In this document: positions 6,801-14,641 of the stretch, in pieces
Position numbering within the stretch: position 1 is the first letter of the stretch
Layout of the letters: every line of letters begins with the position of its first letter
NCBI GenBank assembly: GCA_002349055.1
Contig: DECD01000016.1
Coordinates: forward strand, 36,631 to 56,467
Source: Bacteroidales bacterium UBA2939
GTDB taxonomy: Bacteria > Bacteroidota > Bacteroidia > Bacteroidales > P3
Length of the DNA: 19,837 nucleotides
Direction of reading: 5' to 3'
Notes under the pieces: generated by a model
Told to the model about the DNA's origin: nothing
Seen by the model: the letters and a program-made list of their open reading frames with translations, nothing else
Database searches by the model: none
Position numbers and translations under genes: made by a program

Positions 6801-9800
6801 CATGACCATGTTCGACGATGCCCTCACCTCCTACGGCTTCCTTGCCGGACAATGGCGTATCTACCCTTGGCGCGGCTATATTGATGACTACTGGTCGTTT
6901 TCCTGGATGCGTCCGTGGTACCAAGATGACTCCTACAATGCTTTCAACAGAAAAGAATTGTTGAGAGGAAAAGATCCCGACTTGCAGAAGTTGACCATCT
7001 TGCGCGATTTCCTCCTCTCCATGAACCGTGGGCGGAGCCAGCTCTATTACTCCTCGAATGGCGGCGAGACCACCGCTGCATCGCAGGGCGTGCTGAAAGG
7101 GACGGTCACCGACGCGAAGACAGGTGAATCGCTCCCGTTCGTCAACATCGTCGTCAAACAGGACGGCAAGCAGGTGGCTGGTGGCGTTACCGACTTCGAC
7201 GGCATCTATTGCATCAAACCCCTGAAGGAGGGCATCTACGACATCGAAGTCTCCTTTGTGGGTTACAGCCGTTTTGTGCGGTCGAGTGTCCGCGTGAAGC
7301 CCACGGGATTCACCGTGCTCGACATCCAGCTGGCCCCCGGCGCCGCCAATCTCGAGGAGGTTGTCATCGAGTGCGAAGCCGTGCCCATGATTGAAATCGG
7401 CAATGCCAAGTCGGCTACGCGCTCGAACAAAGCAGTCATTGCCGAAAAGTCCGACCAATCGGAGGAAGAAGTTGTGGCAGTGGGTGATATCGGTTTCGAT
7501 GACGGTGACAATGCGCCCGTGCAATCGCGCACCAACCTCAACCCCAGTGCCTTCTTCGTCGCGGGCCTAGAGACCGACAGCACCGGCACCGCCACCTACC
7601 GCTTCCGCGTGCCCGAACTTCTCACCCGTTGGCGTATCTACGGCTTGGCCTATAGCGACGACCTCAGAATAGGCGCCCTCGACACCTCCCTCGTCACGCA
7701 GAAATCCCTCATGGTGCAGCCCAACATCCCGCGCTTCCTCCGCCAGGGCGACAGCGTGGTACTGATGGCCAAGGTGGTGAACCTCAGCGACAGTGCGCGA
7801 AAGGCGAGAGTCCTGTTTACTTTGAGTAATCCGAATATTCCGAATACTCCGAATAATCTGATTACCAAAATCTATCAGGTGGTTAACGTTCCTGCCCATG
7901 GTTCCAAGCAGGTGACATTCCCGTTCAACAACCTGCCTCGCGACCTTTATGTGGCCACCTACGAAATCACGGCCCAGACCAGCGACGAGCATGGTCCGCA
8001 ATACTCTGACGGCGAGCGCGGCCAAATTCCTGTCGTCTCCGACCGCCAGGCCGTCACCCTCTCGCAACCCATATATATCAACGGCGCAGGCGAAAAAACT
8101 TTCCACTTTCCACTTTCCACTTTCCGCTCCCCCACAGCAACTCCCCATTTCCTCGCCGCCGAACTCGTTGACAACCCCGTCTGGCTGGCCGTCAAATCCA
8201 TGCCCCACCTCAAGGAGACCGAGAACCCCTCCAATATCTACCTCGCCAACCGCCTCTATGTCAACACCCTCGCCAAAGAAATCCTTGATAATCTAGGAAA
8301 TCTAGATATTCTAGAGAAACTAGAAAAACTAGAGAATCTAGCCGACACCACAAATACCAGCTTGAAAATCAACTCCGACATCCGCCAAACCCTCCTCGAG
8401 GCCACTCCCTGGCTCCGCGATGCCGAAGGCGAGGTGGAGCAGCGCCAGGCCATCGCCAACTACTTCGACAGCACGCGTATATCGAATGAACTGGAGAAAC
8501 TTAACGACCAACTTGCCTCCCGTCAGAACTCCAACGGCGGCTGGAGTTGGATGCCCGACGGCGAAAGCTCCCTTTGGGTCACCCGCCAAATCCTCCAACG
8601 CCTGTCCATACTCAAACAATCAGACAATCAAACAATCAAGCAATCGCTTAATTATGTGGACAAAGAGGAGCAGCGCTGCTACGAGCAATACATCAAACCC
8701 TACCTCAAGAAAGACTTTAAATGGGCTCCCGATAATATTGATTATCTGTACACTCGCTCCTTCTACGGCAAAGGCTCTACCGAGGCGTATAAGTTCTATT
8801 ACAAGAATGCCCTGAAGAACTACCGCTCCTACACGGGCCTCTACACCCAGGCCCAGCTGGCCCTCATCTTCCACCGCCACGGCGACAAGAAAGCTGCCCG
8901 CGACATCGTCCGCCGCCTCAAGGAGAAGAGTTTGCAGAGCGACGAGATGGGCCTCTATTGGCGCGACAACCGCGGCGGCTGGTGGTGGTACGAGCGTCCC
9001 GTCGAGACCCAGGCCCTTCTCATCCAGGCTTTTGCCGAAATTACCCCCGCCGACACCGCCACCATCGCCCTCATGCAGCAGTGGCTCCTCAAGCAGAAGC
9101 AGGCCAACCACTGGGGCAACGACCGTGCCACCGTCGAGGCCATCAGAGCCCTCATGATTCAGAATAATCAGAAAACTCAGAGTACTCCGAATACTCTGAA
9201 CAATCAGACTGCCATGAAAGCCTGTGGTGCAGAACTTACGGCTCCCACCGAGGGCCTCGAGGGCTACCGCACCCAGCGCTGGGCAGGTCCCGCGCTCGAC
9301 AGCATCATCGCCCTCAACGACAGCACCATAACCCTCCGCAAGGAGACCTCGGGCATCGCCTGGGGCGCCGTCTACTTCCAGTACACCGACGACATGGACA
9401 AAATTCCCGCCTCCGAGTGTGGCATCACCCTCAAGCGCACCTATCTCTATATGAACAACCAAGAGGCACCGAAGGTCGGCGACCGCGTGAGGGTTCGCAT
9501 CGAAATCACCTGCGACCGCACCATGGAGTACCTCGAGCTCATTGACAGCCGCCCCTCCTGTGTCGAACCCGTCAGCACGCAATCGGGCTGGTGTTGGAAT
9601 CTGGGGTTGAGCTATTATGTAGAGGTGAAGAATACCGCCACCCATTGCTACATCAACCGCCTCGAAAAGGGTAGCTATGTGGTTGAGTACGATGTCTTTG
9701 TCACCAACCCCGGCACCTTCCTCGCAGGCCCCGTCACCATGCAGTGTCTCTATGCTCCCGAGTTCCGCGCAACGGCCCCTGCAAGCCGTTTTGCAACTCG

Positions 9801-9804
9801 CTGA
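3844..9804 (+). CDS. Secreted alpha-2-macroglobulin-like protein without thioester, with inserted carboxypeptidase-regulatory-like domain
   Basis: This encodes 1986 residues. The signal peptide MKKILIAFVLLATMGASAQ lacks a lipobox Cys, so the protein is exported without a lipid anchor. Residues of about 20-260 are helical and repeat-like (TPR-type). An MG2-type domain with RPIYHLGDTVHV begins near 470. Further macroglobulin-type beta domains run to about 960. Residues of about 1082-1180 form a carboxypeptidase-regulatory-like beta-sandwich (GTVTDAKTGESLPFVNIVV, FDGIYCI, LEEVVIECE), placed just before the conserved A2M segment (FFVAGLETDSTGTATYRF, LTRWRIYGLAY; 1236-1270). The helical complement-like domain follows (about 1440-1810), then a C-terminal beta domain. 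The usual CxEQ thioester is absent: the matching place (1461-1474) reads NPSNIYLANRLYVN. Bacterial relatives are thought to act as periplasmic or surface protease traps; without the thioester, covalent trapping is not expected. Six short tandem repeats lie in frame inside the gene. No penicillin-binding-protein partner gene adjoins it. Confidence 0.85.
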   Translation: MKKILIAFVLLATMGASAQTDWKKMERLMEDGSVEKVYSRAEAVFKKTTNSSDLLTAAWYMARAAAEYQEAGYDSAEARFRAILPRLEAPERAVCYVILGEPDSALVDEEVLKRTSSDRIRRFCEQTESKGINITPTVYDVVVRQLIYGPGSSSRSNDALALLQRLVDFHRDDAEELRLYLDIELLNVMANMRAERFDEHLLQSYINKYRGSKSLMLTDLYYAMALYLKREMRYVEAVTYCDSALALAPKSRGGADCANLKNELCAPSINIEGGQASSVVYPGRWSLNSLTYCNLNRIFFFVYPLENDKSIPFENLPQPVKQWQLDVEDDGSHKDRSIYFEVPPLEAGRYLLVASPSAKVKKEKYAYSEFFCTDMKVSRHDFMFQLVDFMSGKPIVGQRMDFCANDNNDNYIIDSAYSDADGRAEYTGESKTITLKIKRDGCLYKSNAWNYRSTSEEREMKTHVHFLNDRPIYHLGDTVHVAVLCYESDGVDGRVVPNLQGHCTLKNPHSQAVDTFSFVSDEHGLVSLAFVIPADGMAGSWNLAGYYFSRNGDKKKTNFWDAIRVEEYKPPKFMVSLDDLPAADFKAPVFGEPYTVRGIARAYSGASLAGAQVRYRVERYSWRSVRNGMVATDTLEVTADGTFDITFIPLPDSNDDLSGKFGYDFYVSVEVTDLNGETHEARVHFQVGTQRYSLFLSGMETNVSRLSSVDYVLTDASYRPVKGTVTVSVQRLAAAPPLMRHPVSYYNKKEVRATFSREQFAEHYPGFAYPLDRYSYKDRAVEWSYEVSHEADGVSWNQTVALPEGLKSGFYRIVATVDDVSDTVYTTLTLPDERHVCSEDLVWFDLSDSVCEVGDRLVMRYGSAFDDVNIFYTLIGPDGMERDHRWLSAGTSIKQLPIPVDTALLGGFRVRLVAVKNGVNVEEGREVKVPFTHKKLNVDIATFRDKLQPGQQEEWTIKVAELQSDRVTKSSNHSDTQLLSHPATLIMTMFDDALTSYGFLAGQWRIYPWRGYIDDYWSFSWMRPWYQDDSYNAFNRKELLRGKDPDLQKLTILRDFLLSMNRGRSQLYYSSNGGETTAASQGVLKGTVTDAKTGESLPFVNIVVKQDGKQVAGGVTDFDGIYCIKPLKEGIYDIEVSFVGYSRFVRSSVRVKPTGFTVLDIQLAPGAANLEEVVIECEAVPMIEIGNAKSATRSNKAVIAEKSDQSEEEVVAVGDIGFDDGDNAPVQSRTNLNPSAFFVAGLETDSTGTATYRFRVPELLTRWRIYGLAYSDDLRIGALDTSLVTQKSLMVQPNIPRFLRQGDSVVLMAKVVNLSDSARKARVLFTLSNPNIPNTPNNLITKIYQVVNVPAHGSKQVTFPFNNLPRDLYVATYEITAQTSDEHGPQYSDGERGQIPVVSDRQAVTLSQPIYINGAGEKTFHFPLSTFRSPTATPHFLAAELVDNPVWLAVKSMPHLKETENPSNIYLANRLYVNTLAKEILDNLGNLDILEKLEKLENLADTTNTSLKINSDIRQTLLEATPWLRDAEGEVEQRQAIANYFDSTRISNELEKLNDQLASRQNSNGGWSWMPDGESSLWVTRQILQRLSILKQSDNQTIKQSLNYVDKEEQRCYEQYIKPYLKKDFKWAPDNIDYLYTRSFYGKGSTEAYKFYYKNALKNYRSYTGLYTQAQLALIFHRHGDKKAARDIVRRLKEKSLQSDEMGLYWRDNRGGWWWYERPVETQALLIQAFAEITPADTATIALMQQWLLKQKQANHWGNDRATVEAIRALMIQNNQKTQSTPNTLNNQTAMKACGAELTAPTEGLEGYRTQRWAGPALDSIIALNDSTITLRKETSGIAWGAVYFQYTDDMDKIPASECGITLKRTYLYMNNQEAPKVGDRVRVRIEITCDRTMEYLELIDSRPSCVEPVSTQSGWCWNLGLSYYVEVKNTATHCYINRLEKGSYVVEYDVFVTNPGTFLAGPVTMQCLYAPEFRATAPASRFATR
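6724..6787. repeat. In-frame inverted pair of 8-nt arrays in the macroglobulin gene
   Basis: The first half carries octamers of the form (A/T)(A/G)AGTGAC (AAAGTGAC, AGAGTGAC, TAAGTCAT). The second half carries TCAGACAC, TCAGTTAC and TCAGTCAC, roughly the reverse complement of the first. The stretch is read as LQSDRVTKSSNHSDTQLLSH (residues 962-981), a polar segment unlike the beta-rich flanks, so it looks like an inserted loop. Confidence 0.75.
7830..7865. repeat. In-frame 9-nt tandem repeat TCCGAATAn
   Basis: Four 9-mers read TCCGAATAT, TCCGAATAC, TCCGAATAA and TCTGATTAC, with a GAGTAAT partial unit before them. They encode the loop SNPNIPNTPNNLI (from residue 1328) in a macroglobulin-type beta domain. 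The word TCCGAATACT recurs exactly at 9186-9195 in the same gene. Confidence 0.8.
8099..8126. repeat. In-frame 7-nt tandem repeat CTTTCCA
   Basis: Three identical heptamers CTTTCCA are followed by CTTTCCG, encoding TFHFPLSTFRS. The unit is the same word as in the array at 18469-18496 and the reverse complement of the one at 18393-18427, inside an unrelated gene 10 kb away. Confidence 0.85.
8284..8346. repeat. In-frame 9-nt tandem repeat CTAGnnAAn
   Basis: Seven consecutive 9-mers start with CTTGATAAT and CTAGGAAAT and continue with CTAGATATT, CTAGAGAAA, CTAGAAAAA, CTAGAGAAT and CTAGCCGAC. They encode the triplets LDN LGN LDI LEK LEK LEN LAD (residues 1481-1501). The first bases are constant and the rest vary. 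The core CTAGGAAAT reappears with a 10-nt period at 15735-15784, outside coding sequence. Confidence 0.85.
8613..8652. repeat. In-frame 8-nt tandem repeat CAAACAAT
   Basis: Octamers CAAACAAT, CAGACAAT, CAAACAAT and CAAGCAAT, then a diverged CGCTTAAT, encode KQSDNQTIKQSLN in the helical domain of the macroglobulin-like protein. Period and core are clear. Confidence 0.8.
9160..9213. repeat. In-frame 9-nt tandem repeat CAGAATACT-type
   Basis: Six consecutive 9-mers (CAGAATAAT, CAGAAAACT, CAGAGTACT, CCGAATACT, CTGAACAAT, CAGACTGCC) encode QNN QKT QST PNT LNN QTA (residues 1773-1790), between helices of the complement-like domain. They share the word TCCGAATACT with the array at 7830-7865. Confidence 0.8.
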
Positions 9805-9811
9805 TTCCTAG

Positions 9812-9899
9812 TACCAACTCCGTATCAACTCCGACTCAACTCCGTACCAACTCCTACCATCGTGGGAGTTGGTAGAGTGTTGGTAGGGTGTTGATAGGT
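9812..9899. repeat. 11-nt tandem repeats in inverted halves, with central hairpin
   Basis: The left half has four 11-mers: TACCAACTCCG, TATCAACTCCG, ACTCAACTCCG and TACCAACTCCT. The right half carries the complementary word, also at 11-nt spacing: GAGTTGGTAGA, GTGTTGGTAGG, GTGTTGATAGG. TACCAACTCC (9845-9854) and GGAGTTGGTA (9865-9874) form a perfect 10-bp stem, extendable to about 13 bp including one G-T pair. It lies 8 nt after the macroglobulin stop. There is no T-run directly behind the stem, so terminator function is uncertain. Confidence 0.85.
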
Positions 9900-9923
9900 T
9901 TTTGATAAAAATATCGTGTTAAG

Positions 9924-9955
9924 TTTGGGTGGTTTCAATCTTTTTTGTATATTTG
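9924..9955 (+). promoter_or_regulatory. Bacteroidota-type promoter of the arginine deiminase operon
   Basis: TTTG at 9924-9927 and TATATTTG at 9948-9955 are separated by 20 nt and fully match the TTTG / TAnnTTTG consensus. The leader to the ATG at 10017 would be about 55 nt. Confidence 0.75.
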
Positions 9956-10016
9956 CATTTTTACAAGGCGAGCCCATTTTGGGTGAAGTTGTTGTATATT
10001 AAATATTAATGATAAT

Positions 10017-11261
10017 ATGAGTATAAAAAATATCACCCCTTGTAAGGTCAATGTCTCCTCCGAGACAGGGACGTTGCGTGCCGTGCTGCTGCATCGCCCC
10101 GGTGTGGAGATTGAGCGAATGACCCCCCTGAATGCCGCTCATGCGCTGTATAGCGACATATTGAACAAACCCATCGTCGATACCGAATATTCCAATTTCT
10201 GCGGCGTGCTCGAGAAGTGGACCAACGTCTACTATGTCGAGGATATCCTCGAGGAACTGCTGAAGGACAACGAGATACGTCGCCACCTCGTCTACGAGAG
10301 CTGCGACATGGACAATTGCGACAACGGATTGGCCGAGCAGTTGATGGGATTGGATGCCAAGCAGTTGGCGGACATCCTGATTGAGGGCTATGAGGATTCT
10401 GATTGGAATGGGGGAGAGGACCGCTATCTCTTGAAGCCTCTCTACAACCTCTTCTTCACCCGCGACGCTTCGTCGACGGTATACAACCGCGTGCTTATCA
10501 ACTCGATGAGTTTCGAGGTGCGTGAGCGCGAGACGTTGATTTACGAGGCCATCTTCAAGCATTTCTTCAAGGTGGAAACGTTGAATGCCATGCAGTGGGA
10601 CCGCGACGCGCGGACCGAGGGCGGCGACGTGCAGATTGCCTCTCCCGACCTGCTCTGTATCGGACAGGGCATCCGCACCAACACCAAGGGTATCAAGTAT
10701 CTGGCACAGACCTTTGCCAAGGAAAGAGCGAAGTTTAACATCCTCGTGCAGGAACTGCCGAAGAGTCCCGAGAGCTTCATCCACCTCGACATGGTCTTCA
10801 CTTTCCTCGGCAAGCACCAGTGCATGGCCTTCGAGCCGATGCTGAAGAAGACCGGCCTCTTCGCCGGCAAGGATACCACGCTGATTTCCATCGATAACGG
10901 CAACATCAGCTACCACAAGGTGAACAATATCGTTGAGGGTCTGAACAGCCTCGGCTGGGACATCGAGCCCGTCATCGGCGGCGGCAGCGACCCGTGGAAT
11001 CAGCTGCGCGAGCAGTGGCACAGCGGCGCCAACTTCTTCTCGCTGGGCGACGGCAAGATTATGGGTTACCGTCGCAACACCCACACCATCGACGTCCTCG
11101 ACAAGGCCGGCTTCGCCGTCCTCAAGGCCGAAGACATTTGCAGCGGCAAGGTGAAGATGGCCGACTACGAGAAATTTGTAGCAGCTTTCCCCGGTAGCGA
11201 ACTGCCCCGTGCAGGTGGCGGTGCCCGCTGCATGACGATGCCTATTTTGAGAGAAAACTAA
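10017..11261 (+). CDS. arcA: Arginine deiminase
   Basis: This encodes 414 residues, normal length for the family. The enzyme hydrolyses L-arginine to citrulline and ammonia in the cytoplasm, the first step of the arginine deiminase pathway. All family landmarks are visible: the N-terminal GTLRAVLLHRPGVE, FTRD (Arg149, Asp150), EGGDV (Glu201-Asp204), HLDMVF (His256, Asp258) and the nucleophile Cys405 in the C-terminal GGARCMTMP. This is the guanidino-group-modifying active-site set (Cys, His, Asp/Glu). The start at 10017 follows a strong promoter and is the only good ATG. No ornithine carbamoyltransferase or carbamate kinase gene lies nearby, so citrulline use must be encoded elsewhere, or the enzyme serves mainly for ammonia production and acid resistance (inference). 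The next gene begins 12 nt after its stop, suggesting an operon with the DUF2723 glycosyltransferase. Confidence 0.9.
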   Translation: MSIKNITPCKVNVSSETGTLRAVLLHRPGVEIERMTPLNAAHALYSDILNKPIVDTEYSNFCGVLEKWTNVYYVEDILEELLKDNEIRRHLVYESCDMDNCDNGLAEQLMGLDAKQLADILIEGYEDSDWNGGEDRYLLKPLYNLFFTRDASSTVYNRVLINSMSFEVRERETLIYEAIFKHFFKVETLNAMQWDRDARTEGGDVQIASPDLLCIGQGIRTNTKGIKYLAQTFAKERAKFNILVQELPKSPESFIHLDMVFTFLGKHQCMAFEPMLKKTGLFAGKDTTLISIDNGNISYHKVNNIVEGLNSLGWDIEPVIGGGSDPWNQLREQWHSGANFFSLGDGKIMGYRRNTHTIDVLDKAGFAVLKAEDICSGKVKMADYEKFVAAFPGSELPRAGGGARCMTMPILREN

Positions 11262-11273
11262 TTAACTAACACA

Positions 11274-14200
11274 ATGAAACAATACCATCTAGCAAACAAC
11301 ATCATCGGGTGGGTAATCTGCTTGATTGCCTGCACGGTGTACATCATGACGGCGGAAGCCACCGCCTCGTGGTGGGACTGCGGTGAGTACATCGCAACCG
11401 CCTTTAAACTGCAAGTGGGTCACCCCCCGGGAGCACCGACCTTCCAACTGCTGGGACGCCTGTTCTCTATGTTCAGCGACACCACGACGGCAGCCCATGC
11501 CGTTAACGTGATGAGTGCCGTGTGCAGCGGCTTCACCATCTTGTTCCTATTTTGGGCTATCACCCTGTTGGGCAAGCACTTGCTGCCCGACCCGAAGAAC
11601 CCCAGCCTGAAGGACTGGAAGACCTGGGCGGTCTTTGCCGCCGGTATTGTGGGTTCGCTGGCCTACTGCTTCAGCGACACCTTCTGGTTCTCGGCCGTCG
11701 AGGGCGAGGTCTACGCCATGAGTAGTTTCTTCACCGCCCTGGTGTTCTGGGCCATCCTGAAATGGGAGGAACAGAGCGACGACCCGCACTCCCTGCGCTG
11801 GCTCATCCTCATCAGCCTGCTTGTCGGCGTGGCCATCGGCGTCCACCTGCTGAACCTGCTGACGGTGCCCGCCATCTTCTACGTGGTCTACTTCAAGAAA
11901 TGGGAGAAGACGACCTGGAAAGGCTTCATCGTCACCGGATTGCTCTCGCTGGTCACCCTCGGCATCATCCTCTGGGGCATCATTCCCGGCATCGTGAATG
12001 TCGACTCGGCCATCGATGTGCTGTTTGTCAACACCTTCCATCTGCCCTTCAACAGCGGAACCATCTTCTTCTTTATCCTCTTGGCAGCCTTGGTCATCTG
12101 GGGACTGTGGTTCACGCAGTACAAGAAGAAACACCCCGTCATCAACGCTGCCATCCTGAGCTTCGCCATGCTGGTCATCGGCTATTCCACCTTCTTCGTC
12201 CTCGTTATCCGCGCCAACACCAATACGCCGCTCAACGAGAACGCCCCGAAGGATGCCGTTGCCATGCGTGCCTATCTGGGACGTGAGCAGTACGGCGACA
12301 CGCCGTTGTTCAGCGGCCAGTACTACACCGCCGGCCGCCCCATCGACACGGAGAAAGGCTACACCAAGTACATACGCGGCAAGGACGAGCAGGGAAGAGA
12401 CCGCTACATCGCCGCCGACTATGCCCGCAAGCTCATCTATCGCGAGGAGCACACGGGATTCTTTCCCCGCATGTGGAGCAGCGACGGCAGCCGTCAGCAC
12501 CCGAAGTTCTACGAATACTGGGCTGGTCAGGCTCCCAGTGGCATGAAGCCCACCTTCGGCCAGAACCTGAAATTCTTCAACCGCTACCAGCTGGGCTGGA
12601 TGTACTGGCGCTACTTTATGTGGAACTTCGCCGGCCGCCAGAACGACGAGCAGGGCCACTACTTCAACGACGACGGAACGCGCGACTACCTGCACGGCAA
12701 CTGGGTGAGCGGCATCAAGTTCTTGGACGAGAGCCGTCTGGGACCGCAGGACAACCTGCCTGAGAGCATGCAGAACGACAAGAGCCACAATGTATATTAC
12801 CTGCTGCCGTTGATTCTGGGCCTTCTGGGTCTCATCTATCATCTGCGCAGACACCCGAAAGACGCTTTCATCGTCTTCATCATGTTCTTCATGACCGGAT
12901 TGGCCATTGCCATCTACTTGAACATGCCGCCGCGCCAGCCGCGTGAGCGCGACTACGCCTTCGTGGGTTCGTTCAGCTTCTTCGCCATCTGGATTGGCTT
13001 GGGAGTGATGGGCTTGGCCGAATGGATTAGCGCCCTCTTCAAGAAGAACAAGGAGAAGGTGTACAAGGTGGTGATGCCTGTGGTCTTCGTGCTCTGCATG
13101 GCCGGCGTTCCCTGCCTCATGGCTTGCCAGAACTGGGACGACCACGACCGCAGCGAGAAGACCGCCGCCCGCGACTTCGCGCAGAACTACCTCCAGAGTG
13201 TCAAGAAGAACGGCATACTGATCACCTTCGGCGACAACGACACCTTCCCCCTGTGGTACGCCCAGGAGGTGGAAGGCACCCGTACCGACGTGCGCATCCT
13301 GAACTTCACCCTGTCGGGCATGTACTGGTACGTGGAGCAGCTCTTCAACAAACTCTACGACAGCGAGGCGCTGCCCTTCACCCTGCCCAAGGAATTCTAC
13401 GGACTGGGCAAGGACCAGTATTATGTGTTCGACAATTCGGCCGACTATCTGGAGGTCACCGAGGTTCTCGGACTGTTGCGCGACCATCCCGAGCGCTTCA
13501 CCTTGAAGGATCCTCGTTCGGGCGACTCCTTCATGGGTCTGCCCACCAAGCGCTTCAAGATTACGCTCGACATTCCCGCTTTGGTTGAAGCCGGTGTGAT
13601 CCCCGCCGAGATGGCCGACCAGGTGGCTCCCGAGATTCGCTGGGAAATCAAGAACCAGTGGCTCTACCGTCACGAGCTGATGCTCCTCGACATTTTGGGA
13701 ACCAACAAGTTCATGCGCGACATCAACGTGATGAACCCCACTTCGAGCGGCATTCCCGATGTGTTCCCGATGGTGCGCAGCTACACCATCCAGGATGGCC
13801 TGAACTACAAGTTCATCCCCTATCCCAAGAACAAGTTCTACACCGACCAGAGCGCCGACTACTTTATCGACGGTGTTGACGGCCAGCCGCTGAAATGGGG
13901 TAACCTCGACCGCGACATCTATGTCGACCCGGTCTCCCGTCAGCAGTTTGCCCCCCTGCTGCACCAGAACGTGCTGGTGCTGGCCTACGAGGAGATGGGC
14001 AAGGGCAATGCCGACAAGGCCCGCCGCCTGCTGGAGATGTACGACAAGAACTTCCCCGAGAAGAACTTCAACCCCGATGTGTACACCGTCTATGTCCCGA
14101 TGAACGCGCCCATCGACGTGGTGGACATGTACAAGCAGCTCTTCGGAGCCGAGCGTGCCCGCGAGCAATGGGACAAGGCTTTCCGCTACTTCAGTCAGCA

Positions 14201-14381
14201 GGTGAGCTACCTCAGCCGCTTCCAGGGCGAGAAAGCCATCGGTGTGCGTAGCGAGCTGCAATACAACCTCCGCATCATGACCTTGCTGCGCGACATTGCC
14301 GTCGCCACCCTCGAGGACCCGCAGGCCGTGGAGCAGGTGAATGCCGTGATTGCACCGTTCAAGGGTTTGATGTACGAATAG
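11274..14381 (+). CDS. DUF2723 integral-membrane glycosyltransferase (GT-C type)
   Basis: This encodes 1035 residues. The N-terminus carries the DUF2723 hallmark: WWDCGEY (Asp35, Glu38) at the end of the first membrane helix, then KLQVGHPPGAPTFQLLGR (His50). About twelve hydrophobic helices are seen (near residues 8-24, 80-105, 120-165, 175-235, 258-305, and 500-610 after a large extracytoplasmic loop). A soluble C-terminal part (about 615-1035) contains GDNDTFPLWYAQEVEG (653-668). The family includes human TMEM260, a protein O-mannosyltransferase, so a role in adding sugars from lipid-linked donors to exported proteins is likely. The acceptor in Bacteroidota is not known to me. It lies 12 nt after arginine deiminase and 2 nt before a small gene; this looks like an operon by spacing and not by shared pathway. 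Confidence 0.85.
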   Translation: MKQYHLANNIIGWVICLIACTVYIMTAEATASWWDCGEYIATAFKLQVGHPPGAPTFQLLGRLFSMFSDTTTAAHAVNVMSAVCSGFTILFLFWAITLLGKHLLPDPKNPSLKDWKTWAVFAAGIVGSLAYCFSDTFWFSAVEGEVYAMSSFFTALVFWAILKWEEQSDDPHSLRWLILISLLVGVAIGVHLLNLLTVPAIFYVVYFKKWEKTTWKGFIVTGLLSLVTLGIILWGIIPGIVNVDSAIDVLFVNTFHLPFNSGTIFFFILLAALVIWGLWFTQYKKKHPVINAAILSFAMLVIGYSTFFVLVIRANTNTPLNENAPKDAVAMRAYLGREQYGDTPLFSGQYYTAGRPIDTEKGYTKYIRGKDEQGRDRYIAADYARKLIYREEHTGFFPRMWSSDGSRQHPKFYEYWAGQAPSGMKPTFGQNLKFFNRYQLGWMYWRYFMWNFAGRQNDEQGHYFNDDGTRDYLHGNWVSGIKFLDESRLGPQDNLPESMQNDKSHNVYYLLPLILGLLGLIYHLRRHPKDAFIVFIMFFMTGLAIAIYLNMPPRQPRERDYAFVGSFSFFAIWIGLGVMGLAEWISALFKKNKEKVYKVVMPVVFVLCMAGVPCLMACQNWDDHDRSEKTAARDFAQNYLQSVKKNGILITFGDNDTFPLWYAQEVEGTRTDVRILNFTLSGMYWYVEQLFNKLYDSEALPFTLPKEFYGLGKDQYYVFDNSADYLEVTEVLGLLRDHPERFTLKDPRSGDSFMGLPTKRFKITLDIPALVEAGVIPAEMADQVAPEIRWEIKNQWLYRHELMLLDILGTNKFMRDINVMNPTSSGIPDVFPMVRSYTIQDGLNYKFIPYPKNKFYTDQSADYFIDGVDGQPLKWGNLDRDIYVDPVSRQQFAPLLHQNVLVLAYEEMGKGNADKARRLLEMYDKNFPEKNFNPDVYTVYVPMNAPIDVVDMYKQLFGAERAREQWDKAFRYFSQQVSYLSRFQGEKAIGVRSELQYNLRIMTLLRDIAVATLEDPQAVEQVNAVIAPFKGLMYE

Positions 14382-14383
14382 TT

Positions 14384-14638
14384 ATGACAAAAAAGAAGAC
14401 CCCGAAACCGAAGAAGTACACTCTCGCGCTCAGTGAGCGTGAGAGTGCACGCCTCGGTGTCTACGCCGACACTCTCGGCATCAGCCGTCCCCAGGCATTG
14501 CAGCGCCTGACGAAACAGGCCCTGCGCCAGGTGGCCGATGTGCCGGCCGACAGCCGCGACGCCAACCAGCTGGGTCTCTTCGACACCCTACAGATAGACA
14601 TTTTCAACAACACCGCAGTAGTAAATAATAAGGAGTAA
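14384..14638 (+). CDS. Small ribbon-helix-helix-like protein
   Basis: This encodes 84 residues. It begins with a Lys-rich tail (KKKTPKPKK), then a strand KYTLALSE, helix RESARLGVYADTLG and helix SRPQALQRLTKQALRQV. This is the strand-helix-helix order of MetJ/Arc-type DNA-binding domains, with the GISRPQA turn typical of the class. The C-terminal 30 residues have no recognisable fold. It starts 2 nt after the glycosyltransferase stop and ends 3 nt before atpB, so it is translated within the same operon. A DNA-binding or antitoxin-like role is inferred from the fold only; no toxin gene adjoins it. Confidence 0.6.
   Translation: MTKKKTPKPKKYTLALSERESARLGVYADTLGISRPQALQRLTKQALRQVADVPADSRDANQLGLFDTLQIDIFNNTAVVNNKE
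14630..14635 (+). promoter_or_regulatory. Shine-Dalgarno-like site of atpB
   Basis: AAGGAG lies 6 nt before the ATG at 14642 and overlaps the last codons of the upstream small gene (GAG then TAA). A clear Shine-Dalgarno sequence stands out here because the other genes of the window lack one. It fixes the atpB start and suggests translation linked to the upstream gene. Confidence 0.6.
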
Positions 14639-14641
14639 AAA

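Noticed and set aside
8099..8126. Frameshift or assembly error caused by repeats in the macroglobulin gene
   Set aside because: The frame stays open through all six arrays and conserved domains continue on both sides.
9812..9899. CRISPR array
   Set aside because: Units are 11 nt without unique spacers and no cas genes are present; the same applies to all other arrays in the window.
11547..14261. 904-codon antisense open frame opposite the glycosyltransferase
   Set aside because: Same cause: His/Val/Gln-rich translation without motifs, opposite a clear DUF2723 protein.
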